A stretch of 64,000 bases of DNA from Kordia aestuariivivens (lineage in GTDB: Bacteria; Bacteroidota; Bacteroidia; Flavobacteriales; Flavobacteriaceae): positions 248,001 through 312,000 of the forward strand of contig NZ_JACGWS010000002.1 in NCBI RefSeq assembly GCF_014397005.1, in the 5' to 3' direction. The notes beneath the pieces were generated by a model. That model saw only the letters and a program-made list of their open reading frames with translations, was not told where the DNA came from and made no database searches. This document shows positions 1-10,197 of this stretch, piece after piece. The translations under genes were made by a program, and so were the position numbers. The first letter of the stretch is position 1, and each line of letters begins with the position of its first letter.

Positions 1-1574
1 AACAATTTTTAATGCTTACCTTTTCAAAAGCAGCGTCGCTAGAATTTAGATCAAGAGCTTATGAATTAGTGCCTGAATATGCAGGATTCATTAAAATAAC
101 GACGTTTCACGGGTTTTGCTTTCAGTTACTAGGACAATTGGGCGATTTAGAAAAATCTCAGAATATCATTAAAGATTGTATACAAGCGATCAAAGATGAC
201 GAAATAGATATTACTTCCATAGAAAATAAAAGTGTGTTACTATTGGATGAGTTTCAAGATATAAACGCTGAGGAATGGGAATTGATACAATTAATTATAG
301 AAAAATCTGAAAAAATTAAAGTAATTGCTGTTGGTGATGACGACCAAAATATTTATGAATTTAGAGGTTCATCGAATAAACATATGTTAAGTTTTCAAAG
401 AAAACCAAAGACTGTTACTTATAAATTAATTAAAAATTATAGAAGTAGTGCTGAAATTGTAGAGTTTAATAACGAATTATTGCAAAGCATTCCAATGCGA
501 TTGAAAGATCAAACATTAGTATCTGTTAAAGATCCATCGTCTTCAAAAATTAAATTAATTCGATATACGTCTAAGTATTTAGAGAAATCGTTAGTAGATC
601 AGCTCATTGCAGATGATTATCCAGGAACACGCGCGGTACTGGTTCGCACTAACAAACAAGCATTGATGGTGCAAACATTCTTAAAAAGTGCAGGTCAAAA
701 AACAAAATTAATTACGGGATTACAAGGTTTTAGGCTAGCAGACTTATATGAATTGAGATCATTTACGGCACAACTTCAGAAAAATAAAAATGATGGCGGA
801 TTTATATTAGAAAGCTTATGGAATAAAGCAAAACGTATTTTTTCCATTCAACATGAAACGAGCATTCATTTAGAAACTTGTTTGGCTGTAATTTCCAAGT
901 TTGAAGTAAACTATCCGAAGTACCGTTTATTAGTTGATTGGTACGATTATATTCGTGAAATCAACATGGAAGACGCGATCAATGCGGACGTGAATGCTAT
1001 TATTATCGCAACCATGCACAAATCAAAAGGAAAAGAATTTGATCATGTATATTTGTTATTAGAAGATTTTAATTTTGCTGAAATCGCATCAAAACGTGCA
1101 TTATATGTTGGTTGTTCTCGTGCAAAGGAAAGTTTACAACTGCATTGCAATGCTGCATTTTTTGATGAATTTAAAAGTAAAGCACTTAAATTTATTGACT
1201 TTACAGGTGTTACGCAACAACCTTCCAATTTTGAAATTGTACTTGGACACAAAGATATCTACTTAAAATCTCAAAAAGGTTATGGTGTACCAAATAGAAT
1301 TTCTACATTGGTATCTGGAGAAAAATTAAAAAAAGATATTGTCAAGTTTTCAACAAACGAAGCTTTAGGATTGGCCAAAATGAATAATGGAAATATTTCT
1401 ATTTTTTCTAAAGGATTTATGGAGAAGACACATGCTATTTTTGAAAAAGATGGTTATCAAATGATAAGTGGTTCAGTCGAATATCTGGTTTTTTGGTATG
1501 ACAAAGACGAAGAAAAAGAATATAAAATTGTGTTACCAAGATTGTCATTCACTAAAACTAGTACTGAAAATTAA
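1..1574 (+). CDS. UvrD/Rep-type superfamily 1 DNA helicase, C-terminal part (cut by window edge)
   Basis: ATP-dependent 3'-5' DNA helicase of the UvrD/Rep family. The visible part starts at motif Ia (MLTFSKAAS). It continues with motif II (LLLDEFQDINAEEWEL), motif III (VGDDDQNIYEFRGSS), motif V (TMHKSKGKEFDHVYLL) and motif VI (RALYVGCSRAKESLQL), in family order. The Walker A motif is missing, and the frame stays open to the window edge before the first ATG at 12, so the true start lies upstream. Some Bacteroidetes carry this module fused behind a RecQ helicase, which cannot be tested here. It is not obviously linked to the genes on its right. Confidence 0.85.
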   Translation, partial: QFLMLTFSKAASLEFRSRAYELVPEYAGFIKITTFHGFCFQLLGQLGDLEKSQNIIKDCIQAIKDDEIDITSIENKSVLLLDEFQDINAEEWELIQLIIEKSEKIKVIAVGDDDQNIYEFRGSSNKHMLSFQRKPKTVTYKLIKNYRSSAEIVEFNNELLQSIPMRLKDQTLVSVKDPSSSKIKLIRYTSKYLEKSLVDQLIADDYPGTRAVLVRTNKQALMVQTFLKSAGQKTKLITGLQGFRLADLYELRSFTAQLQKNKNDGGFILESLWNKAKRIFSIQHETSIHLETCLAVISKFEVNYPKYRLLVDWYDYIREINMEDAINADVNAIIIATMHKSKGKEFDHVYLLLEDFNFAEIASKRALYVGCSRAKESLQLHCNAAFFDEFKSKALKFIDFTGVTQQPSNFEIVLGHKDIYLKSQKGYGVPNRISTLVSGEKLKKDIVKFSTNEALGLAKMNNGNISIFSKGFMEKTHAIFEKDGYQMISGSVEYLVFWYDKDEEKEYKIVLPRLSFTKTSTEN

Positions 1575-1972
1575 CCATCATCAATATTCTTTAAATATTT
1601 TAAAAAACACTTTCTTTTAACTTCTATTTTTTTATAAAACAGACTCGTTTTAAAATAGTACTTACTTTACAGATCCTTAAACTCATAGAAAAACACCTGA
1701 TGTTTTCAAATGTTTAAAATTTTTGTTTGAAAAAATTGTATTTTTAGGCATGTCATTTTTGTGTTGTTAACCAGAATAGATATGTTTTCAACAGAAAAAA
1801 TTACACATACAAACAAATACTAATTAAAACAAAACTGATAAAGTACAAACAAGTACTTTTTTTAGAGTAACAACATTGCTGTATTCATACATAAAAAATT
1901 AAACAAATTCCTGATTCCCCGATTCATTTGCTTTTTAAAATCAAACTAATCAATTATAAAAAGAAGGAATAC
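1575..1972. other. AT-rich intergenic region before the fused synthetase
   Basis: No convincing gene is seen. The stretch separates the helicase from the large synthetase and probably holds the synthetase promoter. The only site I can point to is AGAAGG at 1962-1967, a ribosome-binding site six bases before the ATG at 1973. It favours that start over the in-frame TTG at 1928. Confidence 0.5.
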
Positions 1973-4900
1973 ATGGACAAATTAACTCAGTTTTTTAGCG
2001 AGCTGTCAACGAATACGGATAAATTAGACCGTTTTAATTCAGGCTCGAGCGACGGTGAAATTGCTAGTAATCGACAAAGCATGTTGAATGCAGCAGGAGT
2101 GAAGAATACAGAAGAAATAATCAAGATGACTTCCCAAGATTTGCAAAAATTAATGGAGAAAGAACTTGGTTTAGCAACTAACGATGAGTTGGAAACCACC
2201 ATTTGCGGACACATTGTGAAGCAAATGCTAGCACATCCAAAACGGATGGCAATTATCGATGGCGAGACTAAAATAGACTATAAGCGCCTCATGAAACGCG
2301 CTAGCGAAGTTGTCGGAGAACTTCAGAATCGTGGTGTAGAACCAGGATCATTGGTCGGAGTGTGTATGGACCGTTCTTGGGAATTGGTTGCTACACTAAT
2401 TGGTGTCATGCAAGCTGGATGTGCGTATGTACCTTTAGATCCTGCATATCCACAAGATCGGATTCGATATATGTTAGAACATTCTCGTGCTGTAGCAGCT
2501 ATTGTGGACAATGAAAACACTGCCAACCTATGCAATGGAGTTCGTGAACTATTGTGGATTAATAAAATAGGAGATCATTCCGATAGCTCAGTACGATCAT
2601 CTGCAAACGATTTGGCGTATGTCATCTATACCTCGGGTTCAACTGGAAAACCAAAAGGAGTTGCTGTTGAGCACAAAAGTGTAATTGCAATGCGTCAGGC
2701 TATGCGAGAGAAATTTAGTGATGAAGAGTTGAAAGGAGTACTTGCTGCTGCGTCTGTTTGTTTCGATACTTCGGTACTGGAAATTATGGGAACGCTATCA
2801 TTAGGCGGCACCATAATACTTGCAAAAAATGCACTTGAATTGACCCAACTTCCAGCAATAAATCAAGTAAGAACATGCGTAATGGTTGCATCGGCAATGC
2901 AAGCGTTACTTTCTACAGAAGAATTACCCAAAAGTATACAATGTTTAGTTTTTGGTGGTGAAGCGCTCAAACGTTCATTAGTAGAACAAGTGTATGCACA
3001 AAATCCAAAACTACGCGTACTAAACGCGTATGGACCTACAGAAGATACGGTTTATTCGACTATTGCCGAAGTTCCTTTGGGTACGCAAGTAGTTACGATC
3101 GGTATGTCGGTGCCTAACTCACGAGCGTATATTTTAGATGATACTTTGCAACCTGTTTCTGCTGGAATTGCAGGAGAATTATACCTAGCAGGAAGTAAAC
3201 TTGCGCGAGGATACTTATACGATGAAGAGAAGACCAAGGAGCGTTTCATTGAGATGGAACCTAGTGAGTTGATTCCAGATAATCGGTTGTATAAAACGGG
3301 CGATTTGTGTCGCTGGACGGAAAATGGAGAAATCGAATTTTTGGGACGAGTTGACCAACAAGTAAAGATCAGAGGTTTCCGAATTGAACTTGAAGAAATT
3401 GAATCAACATTAGAGTCTATGGAAGGTGTTGATGCTGCAGCTGCGGCTGCCGTAGATGGTAGCACTGGTCAGAAAATACTAGTAGTCTATGTTGTAAGTC
3501 GTGATAAAGCGGTAACACAGGCGAAAGTCAAATCCTATTTATCAGAACGACTCCCAAAATATATGGTTCCTCAAGTTGTGAAACATCTAGAAACACTTCC
3601 TTTTTTACCCAATGACAAACTCGATCGTAAGAAACTTATGAACCTAGAAGATGCTGTTGTATCAAGCCCAAGTGCTGAGGCAGTTGATAGTACCAACATT
3701 CTTATACAACGTTTGGTAGGTTCAAATAATGAACAGCAAGCAGCGATACTGTCGATCATTCAAAATCAGGTGGCTTCGTTACTTAACTTAGGTGATCCAG
3801 CAGAAGTATTGCCAGACGATTCATTCGACAGTTTTGGTCTCGATTCCCTAAGCACATTGGAATTTAGTAGTCGACTCAGCAAATTATTGGGTCTAGACTT
3901 GCCAGCTCGAGTTATTTTTGAACATTCCACTCCAAATGCATTGGTGAATTATATACTTAATAGCGATAAAAGTAATTCTGATGATCAATCCACTCAAAAC
4001 CGATCTAATTTGATGGATACGCTGGCTAGTTTTCAAACACATATTCAGTCGAGCCATCCGACATTTCAGGCAGCAAAAGTACCTTCATGGAGTGTTACTG
4101 ATAAGAGCAAGCTAGTTCAAGAAGTCTTACGCATGGTAAACGACAATCGCAGAAATCCTTACAGTAAAGTATTGCTTACTGGAAGTGGAACCAGAGGAAC
4201 TGTTGGCGATGCTTACAATGATGAAGAACAAGAAGCGGTTATATGGACGACCAATCTGTATCTGGGCTTGAACCGTGATCCAAAAGTCATGGAAGAAGCT
4301 TCTAGCGCTTTAGCGCGTTTTGGAACAGGAATGGGAACTTCTGCGGCAGCGTCAGGTATGACCAATCAACACTTAGAATTTGAAACAGAGTTTGCCGATT
4401 TAGTGGGAAAGCCTAGCGCTTGTCTATTTCCGACAGGATACACAGCCAATGTTGGAGCAATTGCTGGGATTTTAGGAAAAAACGATGTTGTTGTTATTGA
4501 TCAACTCTGTCATGCATCCATTGTTGACGGTGCTCGTTTATGCGGTGCAACGATTCGAACGTTTCAGCATAATAATCCATCTGATTTGGAAGCTGTTCTT
4601 AAGTCGGAAGTTTCACCTTATCGTAGTATTCTAGTAGTTCTAGAAGGTGTATATAGTATGGGCGAAGGTGCTGCGCCAGTTGCAGAAATTGTACGCATGG
4701 CAAAAAAATATAATGCACTTGTTCTAGTGGACGAAGCGCATTCTTTTGGTTTTTACGGTAAAGGTGGCGCTGGAATTTGTGCAGCTCAAGGCGTGACTGA
4801 AGAAGTAGATTTTATCATGACAACACTAAGCAAAGCCTTAGGGAGTCTTGGTGGCGTTGTTGCGGCTAGTCAAGAACATGTTGACCTCATGAAGTCATCT

Positions 4901-5695
4901 TCCAGAGCTTATATCTTTCAGGCTTCTGTGAGTCCAGCGGATATGGCAGCAGCACTGACTGCATTACGTCGTCTTCGTTCTGATGATGCATTACGCGAGC
5001 GACTTTGGGATACAACACGTTACATGCGTAAACGATTCGAAGACGCAGGATATGATTTAGGTACTGGAGATGGACCAATTGTTACGCCTCATTTTAGTGA
5101 TAAGGATAAATTGTACGCAATAGTACAGAGCTTATATAAGCGTGGTATTCAAACTTCGGCAGTAACGTATCCAATTGTGGAAACTGGACGCGGTCGCTTA
5201 CGACTCATTTGCTCAGCCGCTCATACACGCGAAGATGTAGACAAAACCATAGAAGCGCTCATCGAAGCAGAACGTGAAGTAGATGCGCAACTCGCAGCAA
5301 TACTTCATGAAACTAGAGATGCAAACATCACGCAATCGGATATTGAGGTTTGGGCAAATACATTTGCTGTGTATCTAAAAAAATGGATAACAGAAGTTTC
5401 TATTCCAACTCCAAACCTTGTGATTTCTGTTAGCGTTTCTGAACAGTCTGAGCCAGTCACAATTTTAGTTAAAGATGGAGACGTGACGTTGAATGCTGAT
5501 AAGAAGTATAATTTACCTTCTTGTTCGTTACTTCTTGCTGATAGGGCAGCAGTTTCCGCTTTGCAGTCATCGGATGTACAAGCATTACTTCATAGTATTT
5601 GTAACGGAACTTGTGTGTTAAAAGGGCAAGTGGAGCCATTTATTTGGTTTATTGCACGAATGGTAAATCAGCGACAGCTTGTTACTGCTGTTTAA
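1973..5695 (+). CDS. Fused adenylation - carrier protein - alpha-oxoamine synthase (AONS-like) enzyme with SCP2-like C-terminus
   Basis: A 1240-aa natural-product enzyme. Around residues 90-560 is an NRPS adenylation domain with A3 ([11 protein letters not shown]), A5 ([13 protein letters not shown]), A7 (YKTGDL), A8 ([15 protein letters not shown]) and A10 ([10 protein letters not shown]). A carrier domain follows, with the phosphopantetheine serine in FGLDSLS near residue 624. Next is a PLP-dependent alpha-oxoamine synthase of the KBL/BioF family (VDEAHSFG; Schiff-base lysine in [11 protein letters not shown] near residue 953). The last ~100 residues ([14 protein letters not shown]... [10 protein letters not shown]) resemble an SCP2 lipid-binding fold. 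Family logic: an acyl group is activated, loaded on the carrier and decarboxylatively condensed with an amino acid to release an alpha-aminoketone. The substrate is unknown. The gene stands alone, followed by a hairpin. Domain calls are firm; the SCP2 call is moderate. Confidence 0.85.
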   Translation: MDKLTQFFSELSTNTDKLDRFNSGSSDGEIASNRQSMLNAAGVKNTEEIIKMTSQDLQKLMEKELGLATNDELETTICGHIVKQMLAHPKRMAIIDGETKIDYKRLMKRASEVVGELQNRGVEPGSLVGVCMDRSWELVATLIGVMQAGCAYVPLDPAYPQDRIRYMLEHSRAVAAIVDNENTANLCNGVRELLWINKIGDHSDSSVRSSANDLAYVIYTSGSTGKPKGVAVEHKSVIAMRQAMREKFSDEELKGVLAAASVCFDTSVLEIMGTLSLGGTIILAKNALELTQLPAINQVRTCVMVASAMQALLSTEELPKSIQCLVFGGEALKRSLVEQVYAQNPKLRVLNAYGPTEDTVYSTIAEVPLGTQVVTIGMSVPNSRAYILDDTLQPVSAGIAGELYLAGSKLARGYLYDEEKTKERFIEMEPSELIPDNRLYKTGDLCRWTENGEIEFLGRVDQQVKIRGFRIELEEIESTLESMEGVDAAAAAAVDGSTGQKILVVYVVSRDKAVTQAKVKSYLSERLPKYMVPQVVKHLETLPFLPNDKLDRKKLMNLEDAVVSSPSAEAVDSTNILIQRLVGSNNEQQAAILSIIQNQVASLLNLGDPAEVLPDDSFDSFGLDSLSTLEFSSRLSKLLGLDLPARVIFEHSTPNALVNYILNSDKSNSDDQSTQNRSNLMDTLASFQTHIQSSHPTFQAAKVPSWSVTDKSKLVQEVLRMVNDNRRNPYSKVLLTGSGTRGTVGDAYNDEEQEAVIWTTNLYLGLNRDPKVMEEASSALARFGTGMGTSAAASGMTNQHLEFETEFADLVGKPSACLFPTGYTANVGAIAGILGKNDVVVIDQLCHASIVDGARLCGATIRTFQHNNPSDLEAVLKSEVSPYRSILVVLEGVYSMGEGAAPVAEIVRMAKKYNALVLVDEAHSFGFYGKGGAGICAAQGVTEEVDFIMTTLSKALGSLGGVVAASQEHVDLMKSSSRAYIFQASVSPADMAAALTALRRLRSDDALRERLWDTTRYMRKRFEDAGYDLGTGDGPIVTPHFSDKDKLYAIVQSLYKRGIQTSAVTYPIVETGRGRLRLICSAAHTREDVDKTIEALIEAEREVDAQLAAILHETRDANITQSDIEVWANTFAVYLKKWITEVSIPTPNLVISVSVSEQSEPVTILVKDGDVTLNADKKYNLPSCSLLLADRAAVSALQSSDVQALLHSICNGTCVLKGQVEPFIWFIARMVNQRQLVTAV

Positions 5696-5740
5696 TAGAA
5701 AATATGATCAGAAGTATTTGTTAATTAGCTTAAAAGTTTA

Positions 5741-5768
5741 CTCTTCCGCAGATTCAGTTGCGGAAGAG
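5741..5768 (+). terminator. Perfect 10-bp hairpin after the synthetase gene
   Basis: CTCTTCCGCA and TGCGGAAGAG form a perfect stem with an 8-base loop, 46 bases after the synthetase stop. No T tract follows, so it could be a terminator or an mRNA-stabilising hairpin. Confidence 0.55.
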
Positions 5769-6354
5769 CATCAAGAATATTCATAGGTATTGAATACGAT
5801 TCTGTGAAAGCGTTTCAAATTCGCTTCTGTTTTTTGTATTATTTTGATGGTTTCATTGAATAATTATTAAAAAGTGATTGTTGGATTGAATTTGTAACAC
5901 TACAAATAGCTTCCAACAGCTGAGGAATCGTTCTCGCAGAGGTGCGGCAAGCTTCCCCCCGCTAGGGAATTGTTCTTGCGAATCTACAGCAAGCTTTCGT
6001 CTTCAAACGCTATTGAAACATCGATTTGTTTCTTGACACTTTGTTTTATCACCAGTATTAAAAAAGTTAAACAAAGGATTTATTTTAGGTTTTGTACATG
6101 AAGAATATCCTTATACAACATATTGACTTTTATTTTTTACTGCATCAAAATCCGAAGTAATGAATTATGAAAGTCTCAATATTTAGAGTCTATGTAATTC
6201 TTATGATTATTTCGCTTTTTTGACATCTTTCAAAGTTTAGTTAATTATTTTTTCTCTTAGCTTGATGTAGAGCTTACTGTAGCAATGCCGATTCAGTATT
6301 TCTACATATTATAATTCTAAATCTCGCTGGTGTAAAATGTACGAGATTTGTTAT
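5769..6354. other. Intergenic region with an imperfect ~33-bp direct repeat
   Basis: No gene recognised. Two imperfect direct repeats occur at about 5923-5954 and 5964-5995. Both read AGG(G)AAT-GTTCT-GC and both end in GCAAGCTT. The role is unknown. The rest is AT-rich and probably includes the upstream part of the kinase promoter. Confidence 0.4.
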
Positions 6355-6384
6355 TTCAGAAAGCTTTTACCGATTTCCAGAAAG
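6355..6384 (+). promoter_or_regulatory. Paired CAGAAA boxes, putative LytTR operator of the kinase/regulator operon
   Basis: CAGAAA occurs at 6357-6362 and again at 6378-6383, 21 bp apart (two helical turns), 57 bp before the kinase start. The same pair with the same spacing precedes three nearby secreted-protein genes. LytTR regulators usually bind two direct repeats about 21-22 bp apart, so this is a candidate autoregulatory site. Confidence 0.55.
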
Positions 6385-6412
6385 AAAAAAAATCAATACT
6401 AGATCTAAACTG

Positions 6413-6420
6413 TATATTTG
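6413..6420 (+). promoter_or_regulatory. Bacteroidetes -7 box (TATATTTG)
   Basis: TATATTTG fits the TAnnTTTG -7 consensus of Bacteroidetes promoters. It lies about 30 bp after the second CAGAAA box and 19 bp before the kinase start, a sensible layout for an activator-dependent promoter. Confidence 0.45.
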
Positions 6421-6439
6421 ATTTAAAATTTAGCAGACT

Positions 6440-9343
6440 ATGTTTACCCGTTTTTTTTTAGTGTGGTTTCTTTTTTGTGCATTGGTTTTAAACGCACAGC
6501 AACCAGCTACAATACATTTAAATGAAAAAGATGGGCTACCAGATATTGAATTTTACAATATCGTGGAAGATGCTAAAAAATTTATATGGTTAGCGGCAGA
6601 TAAAGGTTTGTATCGCTATGATGGTAGAGAGTATAAACACTTTTCGCATCCCAAGCAAAGAGGGAATGCTGTTTTTGGAACATTAGAAGATCATCAAGGT
6701 CGTATTTGGTGTAATAATATAACAGGACAGTTTTTTTATGTTAAAGACGATAAATTATATTTATTTATAGACTTAAGCCAAATTCTTAACGGAGAGCTAT
6801 CTCAATTTAAAGTAACAGCAACACAATTGCTTGTGTTTACTGGAAAAAAAATAGTAATCATAAACTTAAAGGATAAGAAAACTAAAGAGCTTTTTAATGA
6901 AAATGTATCTCGAGTTGGTTTAGCTTTTAAAGCTGGTGATCATTATTTGTATACAGAAGGTAATCAGATTGTAAAGACAAATGATGCATTTCAGAAAATA
7001 GATAGTTTATATATAGATATCTATGATAATTACCCCATAGAAAGTATTGCTAAATTGCCAAGTATTGTTTCAAATGGTAGTGTGTCGTTCTGTCATTTTA
7101 TTAGAAATTCTGAAAATATATTTTATCAATTTGATATTGAGAAAAAAAAAATACAAAAAATAGAAGTCCCACTAGCGCTAAAACGGCGTATCATTAATCA
7201 AGTTTTTTTTAAAGATGATGCTATTTGGGTAGCTACAGATTTCGGAATTTCAATATTTAGGTTACAAGAAAATAAATTAGTACTTAAACAACATTTTTTA
7301 GATGATTTCTTTGTTACAAAAATCATGATTGATAGTAACGAAAATTACTGGGTGACAACTAAAGGCGACGGTATTTTTGTGATACCAAGTATTGGTGTTT
7401 TTAAATATAAGCTACCAAACAATGCTATCAATATTAATAAGTTGAAAAACTTAGGTAACTCAACTATTTTATATGGAACAAAAAAAGGGATCATTGCAAC
7501 ATTTAATTTAGATAACAGTGACTTTAAAGTACTAGACTCAAGTTCAGCTTATAGAATTTCTGAGATTACAGAAAATAAAAATGATAGTGAATTTATAATA
7601 GTTAAAGAAGATGCGGCTTTTCGTTATAATATAAATAGTAAGGAATTAAAAAAGATAGATGCGCTCATAGTGTTTGGGGCTAAAAGTCTATCTAAAGTAG
7701 CGGGTTTGGGTTATGTTTTATCTTCCTATAAAGCAGCTGTTTTGTTAGATGATAATTTTGAAATTATTTCCAAACTAGTAAATAAACGCTCTTACACCAA
7801 TTATTATTCAGAAACTACAAAGCAACTATATATTGGTACTGTAGAAGGTTTTTTTGTGTTTGATGAGCAATTACAACAATCTGAAATAACATATAACGGT
7901 GATTCTATTGCAGTAATTTCAATTACACAATCCAAAGATAATACACTTTGGGTTTCTACATTTAAAAATGGAATTTTTGAAATTAAGGACACTAAAGTGG
8001 TTACGAATTATAATACATCAAACGGTTTATTGTCTAACAATACAGGAGTATTGCAGTGTGATGGGCATCAATTATGGATCACAACTGAAAAAGGTATTCA
8101 ACTGTTAAATATGGATACTAGAGTTTTTCAGAATTTGACACGAAAAAATGGAATACCATCGTACCGCATATCAGATATTGAGATTTTAGAGAATAGTGTA
8201 CTTTTTAGTTCAAATTTTGGCATATTTGGACTCTATAAAGATAAGGTATTCAAAGCGCCTCAAAGAGAATATATTTATTTCACAGACATTATAGTTAATG
8301 AAATTTCGCAACCGATAAAACCATCTTACACGCTCAATTATAACGAAAATAAAATTCGATTTAATTTTAATGTTAATGGTTTTCAAAGTGCTATAAATAC
8401 TCGATATGAGTATCGGCTTTTGGGTTTAGATTCAACTTGGCGTAATTTAAAAGAACAAATTAATTACGTTAATTATAGCAGTTTGCCTAGTGGTAACTAC
8501 ACATTTCAAGTTAAAATTGTTGATCAAGCGGATACATTAGAATCTATAGCGTTTTCAATTGCAACACCAATTTGGAAACGTTGGTGGTTTTTCCTTTTAG
8601 TTATATCTGTAGTAGGTATTATTATCTATTCTATTTTTACATCAAAAATCAGAAAACTAAAAATAAAGCAAAACGAAATTTTACAAAAAGAGATTGTTAA
8701 CAAACAGCTGGTGCTCTCTCAATTGGAGAATTTACGTTCGCAAATGAATCCACATTTTATTTTTAATGCGCTGAATTCTATTCAAGAATATATTGTTTTA
8801 AATGAAAAAGAATTGGCAAGTTCATTTCTTATTAAATTCTCGCGTTTAATCCGTATTTATTTAGAGCATAGCAGAGAAAGTGAGGTAACATTAAGTCAAG
8901 AACTAAATGCGCTCAATATTTATTTAGAATTAGAGAAAAATAGATTTGAAGATTTGTTAGACTATTCTATACAAGTTTCTAAAAACATAAATAGTAATGA
9001 AATAAAAATACCGTCTTTATTTATTCAGCCTTATGTAGAAAATGCTTTAAAGCATGGTTTGTTGCATAAGAAAAAGGATAGAATGCTTAAAATAGACTTC
9101 TACATGAATGAAACTAAAGATGTTTTGTTTTGTGAAGTTACAGATAATGGTATTGGTGTAGAAGCTTCAAAAGAATTAAATAAAAATAGGCAACCATTGC
9201 ACAGGTCATTTGCTACAAGCGCTAATGAAAGGCGAGTTGCTTTGCTTAATACAAATAGAGATTTAAAAATAACTGTAAGTACAACACCTTTAAATCCTGA
9301 AACTAAAACAGGAACTAAAGTTGTAATTACCTTACCAATATAA
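6440..9343 (+). CDS. LytS-type sensor histidine kinase with beta-propeller and Y_Y_Y ectodomain
   Basis: A 967-aa membrane sensor kinase. An N-terminal signal peptide (MFTRFFLVWFLFCALVLNAQ) is followed by about 600 residues of two-component propeller repeats (for example WVATDFGISIF, LWITTEKGIQLL). A Y_Y_Y-type domain follows (YEYRLLGLDSTWRNL), then one transmembrane helix near residues 712-732 and a His_kinase domain. The phospho-acceptor is His772 in QMNPHFIFNALNSIQEY, typical of the LytS/YehU group, and an HATPase region includes PYVENALKHGL. It lies 6 bp before a LytTR response regulator, its obvious partner. A paired-box operator and a -7 element precede it. The ligand is unknown. Confidence 0.93.
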   Translation: MFTRFFLVWFLFCALVLNAQQPATIHLNEKDGLPDIEFYNIVEDAKKFIWLAADKGLYRYDGREYKHFSHPKQRGNAVFGTLEDHQGRIWCNNITGQFFYVKDDKLYLFIDLSQILNGELSQFKVTATQLLVFTGKKIVIINLKDKKTKELFNENVSRVGLAFKAGDHYLYTEGNQIVKTNDAFQKIDSLYIDIYDNYPIESIAKLPSIVSNGSVSFCHFIRNSENIFYQFDIEKKKIQKIEVPLALKRRIINQVFFKDDAIWVATDFGISIFRLQENKLVLKQHFLDDFFVTKIMIDSNENYWVTTKGDGIFVIPSIGVFKYKLPNNAININKLKNLGNSTILYGTKKGIIATFNLDNSDFKVLDSSSAYRISEITENKNDSEFIIVKEDAAFRYNINSKELKKIDALIVFGAKSLSKVAGLGYVLSSYKAAVLLDDNFEIISKLVNKRSYTNYYSETTKQLYIGTVEGFFVFDEQLQQSEITYNGDSIAVISITQSKDNTLWVSTFKNGIFEIKDTKVVTNYNTSNGLLSNNTGVLQCDGHQLWITTEKGIQLLNMDTRVFQNLTRKNGIPSYRISDIEILENSVLFSSNFGIFGLYKDKVFKAPQREYIYFTDIIVNEISQPIKPSYTLNYNENKIRFNFNVNGFQSAINTRYEYRLLGLDSTWRNLKEQINYVNYSSLPSGNYTFQVKIVDQADTLESIAFSIATPIWKRWWFFLLVISVVGIIIYSIFTSKIRKLKIKQNEILQKEIVNKQLVLSQLENLRSQMNPHFIFNALNSIQEYIVLNEKELASSFLIKFSRLIRIYLEHSRESEVTLSQELNALNIYLELEKNRFEDLLDYSIQVSKNINSNEIKIPSLFIQPYVENALKHGLLHKKKDRMLKIDFYMNETKDVLFCEVTDNGIGVEASKELNKNRQPLHRSFATSANERRVALLNTNRDLKITVSTTPLNPETKTGTKVVITLPI

Positions 9344-9349
9344 AGTAGA

Positions 9350-10108
9350 ATGAAAGCACTTATAATTGATGATGAAAACAAAGCAAGGCGTTTATTAGAA
9401 CGGTTATTAGATGAGCAATGTCCAGAAATTGAAACAATAATGCAAGCTTCCGATTTAGAGTCTGGTGTCGAAATTATTAAATCTCAAAAACCAGATATTG
9501 TGTATCTAGATATTGAAATGCCTAAATATTCTGGGCTTCAAATTTTAGAATTACTAGAAGATACTGTTATCGATTTTCAAATTATTTTCACCACAGCTTA
9601 CAATCAGTATGCTGTAGATGCTTTTAAATTGTCTGCAATAGATTATCTGCTCAAGCCAATTGATAGAGAGGAACTTAAATCTGCTACAAACAAAGCTATT
9701 AGCATGCTTAAGGAAAAAAGTATAAACAATCAATTACAAGATTTAAAAAAGGCATTTAATCAATTAGCATTAAATAAAATTGCACTAGAAATTCCAAAAG
9801 GTGTCATTTTCATTTCTCATGATGATATTGTTCTGTTTGAAGCAGACGGCATGTATACAAAAACGTATTTAGATAATGGCGACACACAACTTATTTGCAA
9901 ACCCTTAAAGCACTTTGTGGAACAATTGAAGAGTCTTCCAATTTTTTATAAACCACATCGATCCTATTTAATTAATTTAAAACACATTAAAGAATTATCT
10001 AAAAGAGACGGCCATCATTTGGTAATGACTAACAATAAAACAATACCAATCTCCAAAGATAAAAGAGACGAATTTATGCTAGTTTTAAGCGAGGTGTTTA
10101 ACACCTAG
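9350..10108 (+). CDS. LytTR-family response regulator
   Basis: A 252-aa response regulator in an operon with the upstream LytS-type kinase. The N-terminal receiver domain has acidic residues D7/D8, the phospho-acceptor Asp54 in VYLDIEMP, and a conserved lysine in DYLLKPID. The C-terminal ~100 residues form a LytTR DNA-binding domain (FEADGMYTKTYLDNGD; FYKPHRSYLINLKHIKEL). LytTR proteins bind paired direct repeats. Matching CAGAAA pairs with 21-bp spacing precede its own operon and the next three secreted-protein genes, so those are its likely targets. That link is inference from position and motif. Confidence 0.93.
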   Translation: MKALIIDDENKARRLLERLLDEQCPEIETIMQASDLESGVEIIKSQKPDIVYLDIEMPKYSGLQILELLEDTVIDFQIIFTTAYNQYAVDAFKLSAIDYLLKPIDREELKSATNKAISMLKEKSINNQLQDLKKAFNQLALNKIALEIPKGVIFISHDDIVLFEADGMYTKTYLDNGDTQLICKPLKHFVEQLKSLPIFYKPHRSYLINLKHIKELSKRDGHHLVMTNNKTIPISKDKRDEFMLVLSEVFNT

Positions 10109-10112
10109 TAGA

Positions 10113-10141
10113 TTCAGAAAAAAAAATAGTGTTTTCAGAAA
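10113..10141 (+). promoter_or_regulatory. Paired CAGAAA boxes before the 10198 gene
   Basis: TTCAGAAA at 10113-10120 and 10134-10141, start-to-start 21 bp, 57 bp before the ATG. It belongs to a four-member set of identical spacing and is a putative LytTR regulator site. Confidence 0.55.
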
Positions 10142-10154
10142 TAATTTTTAAACG

Positions 10155-10178
10155 ATGCCTCTTTATTGAGGCATTTTT
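10155..10178 (+). terminator. Hairpin with T tract after the LytTR gene
   Basis: ATGCCTC and GAGGCAT form a 7-bp stem with a 6-base loop followed by a short T run. It would end the kinase/regulator transcript. Very similar hairpins lie at the same place before the next two secreted-protein genes, so it may also belong to a shared 5' region. Confidence 0.65.
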
Positions 10179-10197
10179 GCTGTATAAAATTAAAACA

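Noticed and set aside
1043-1252. Minus-strand and alternate-frame open frames inside the helicase, synthetase, kinases and RAMP genes
   Set aside because: They overlap strongly supported genes, have no recognisable domains and no ribosome-binding sites.
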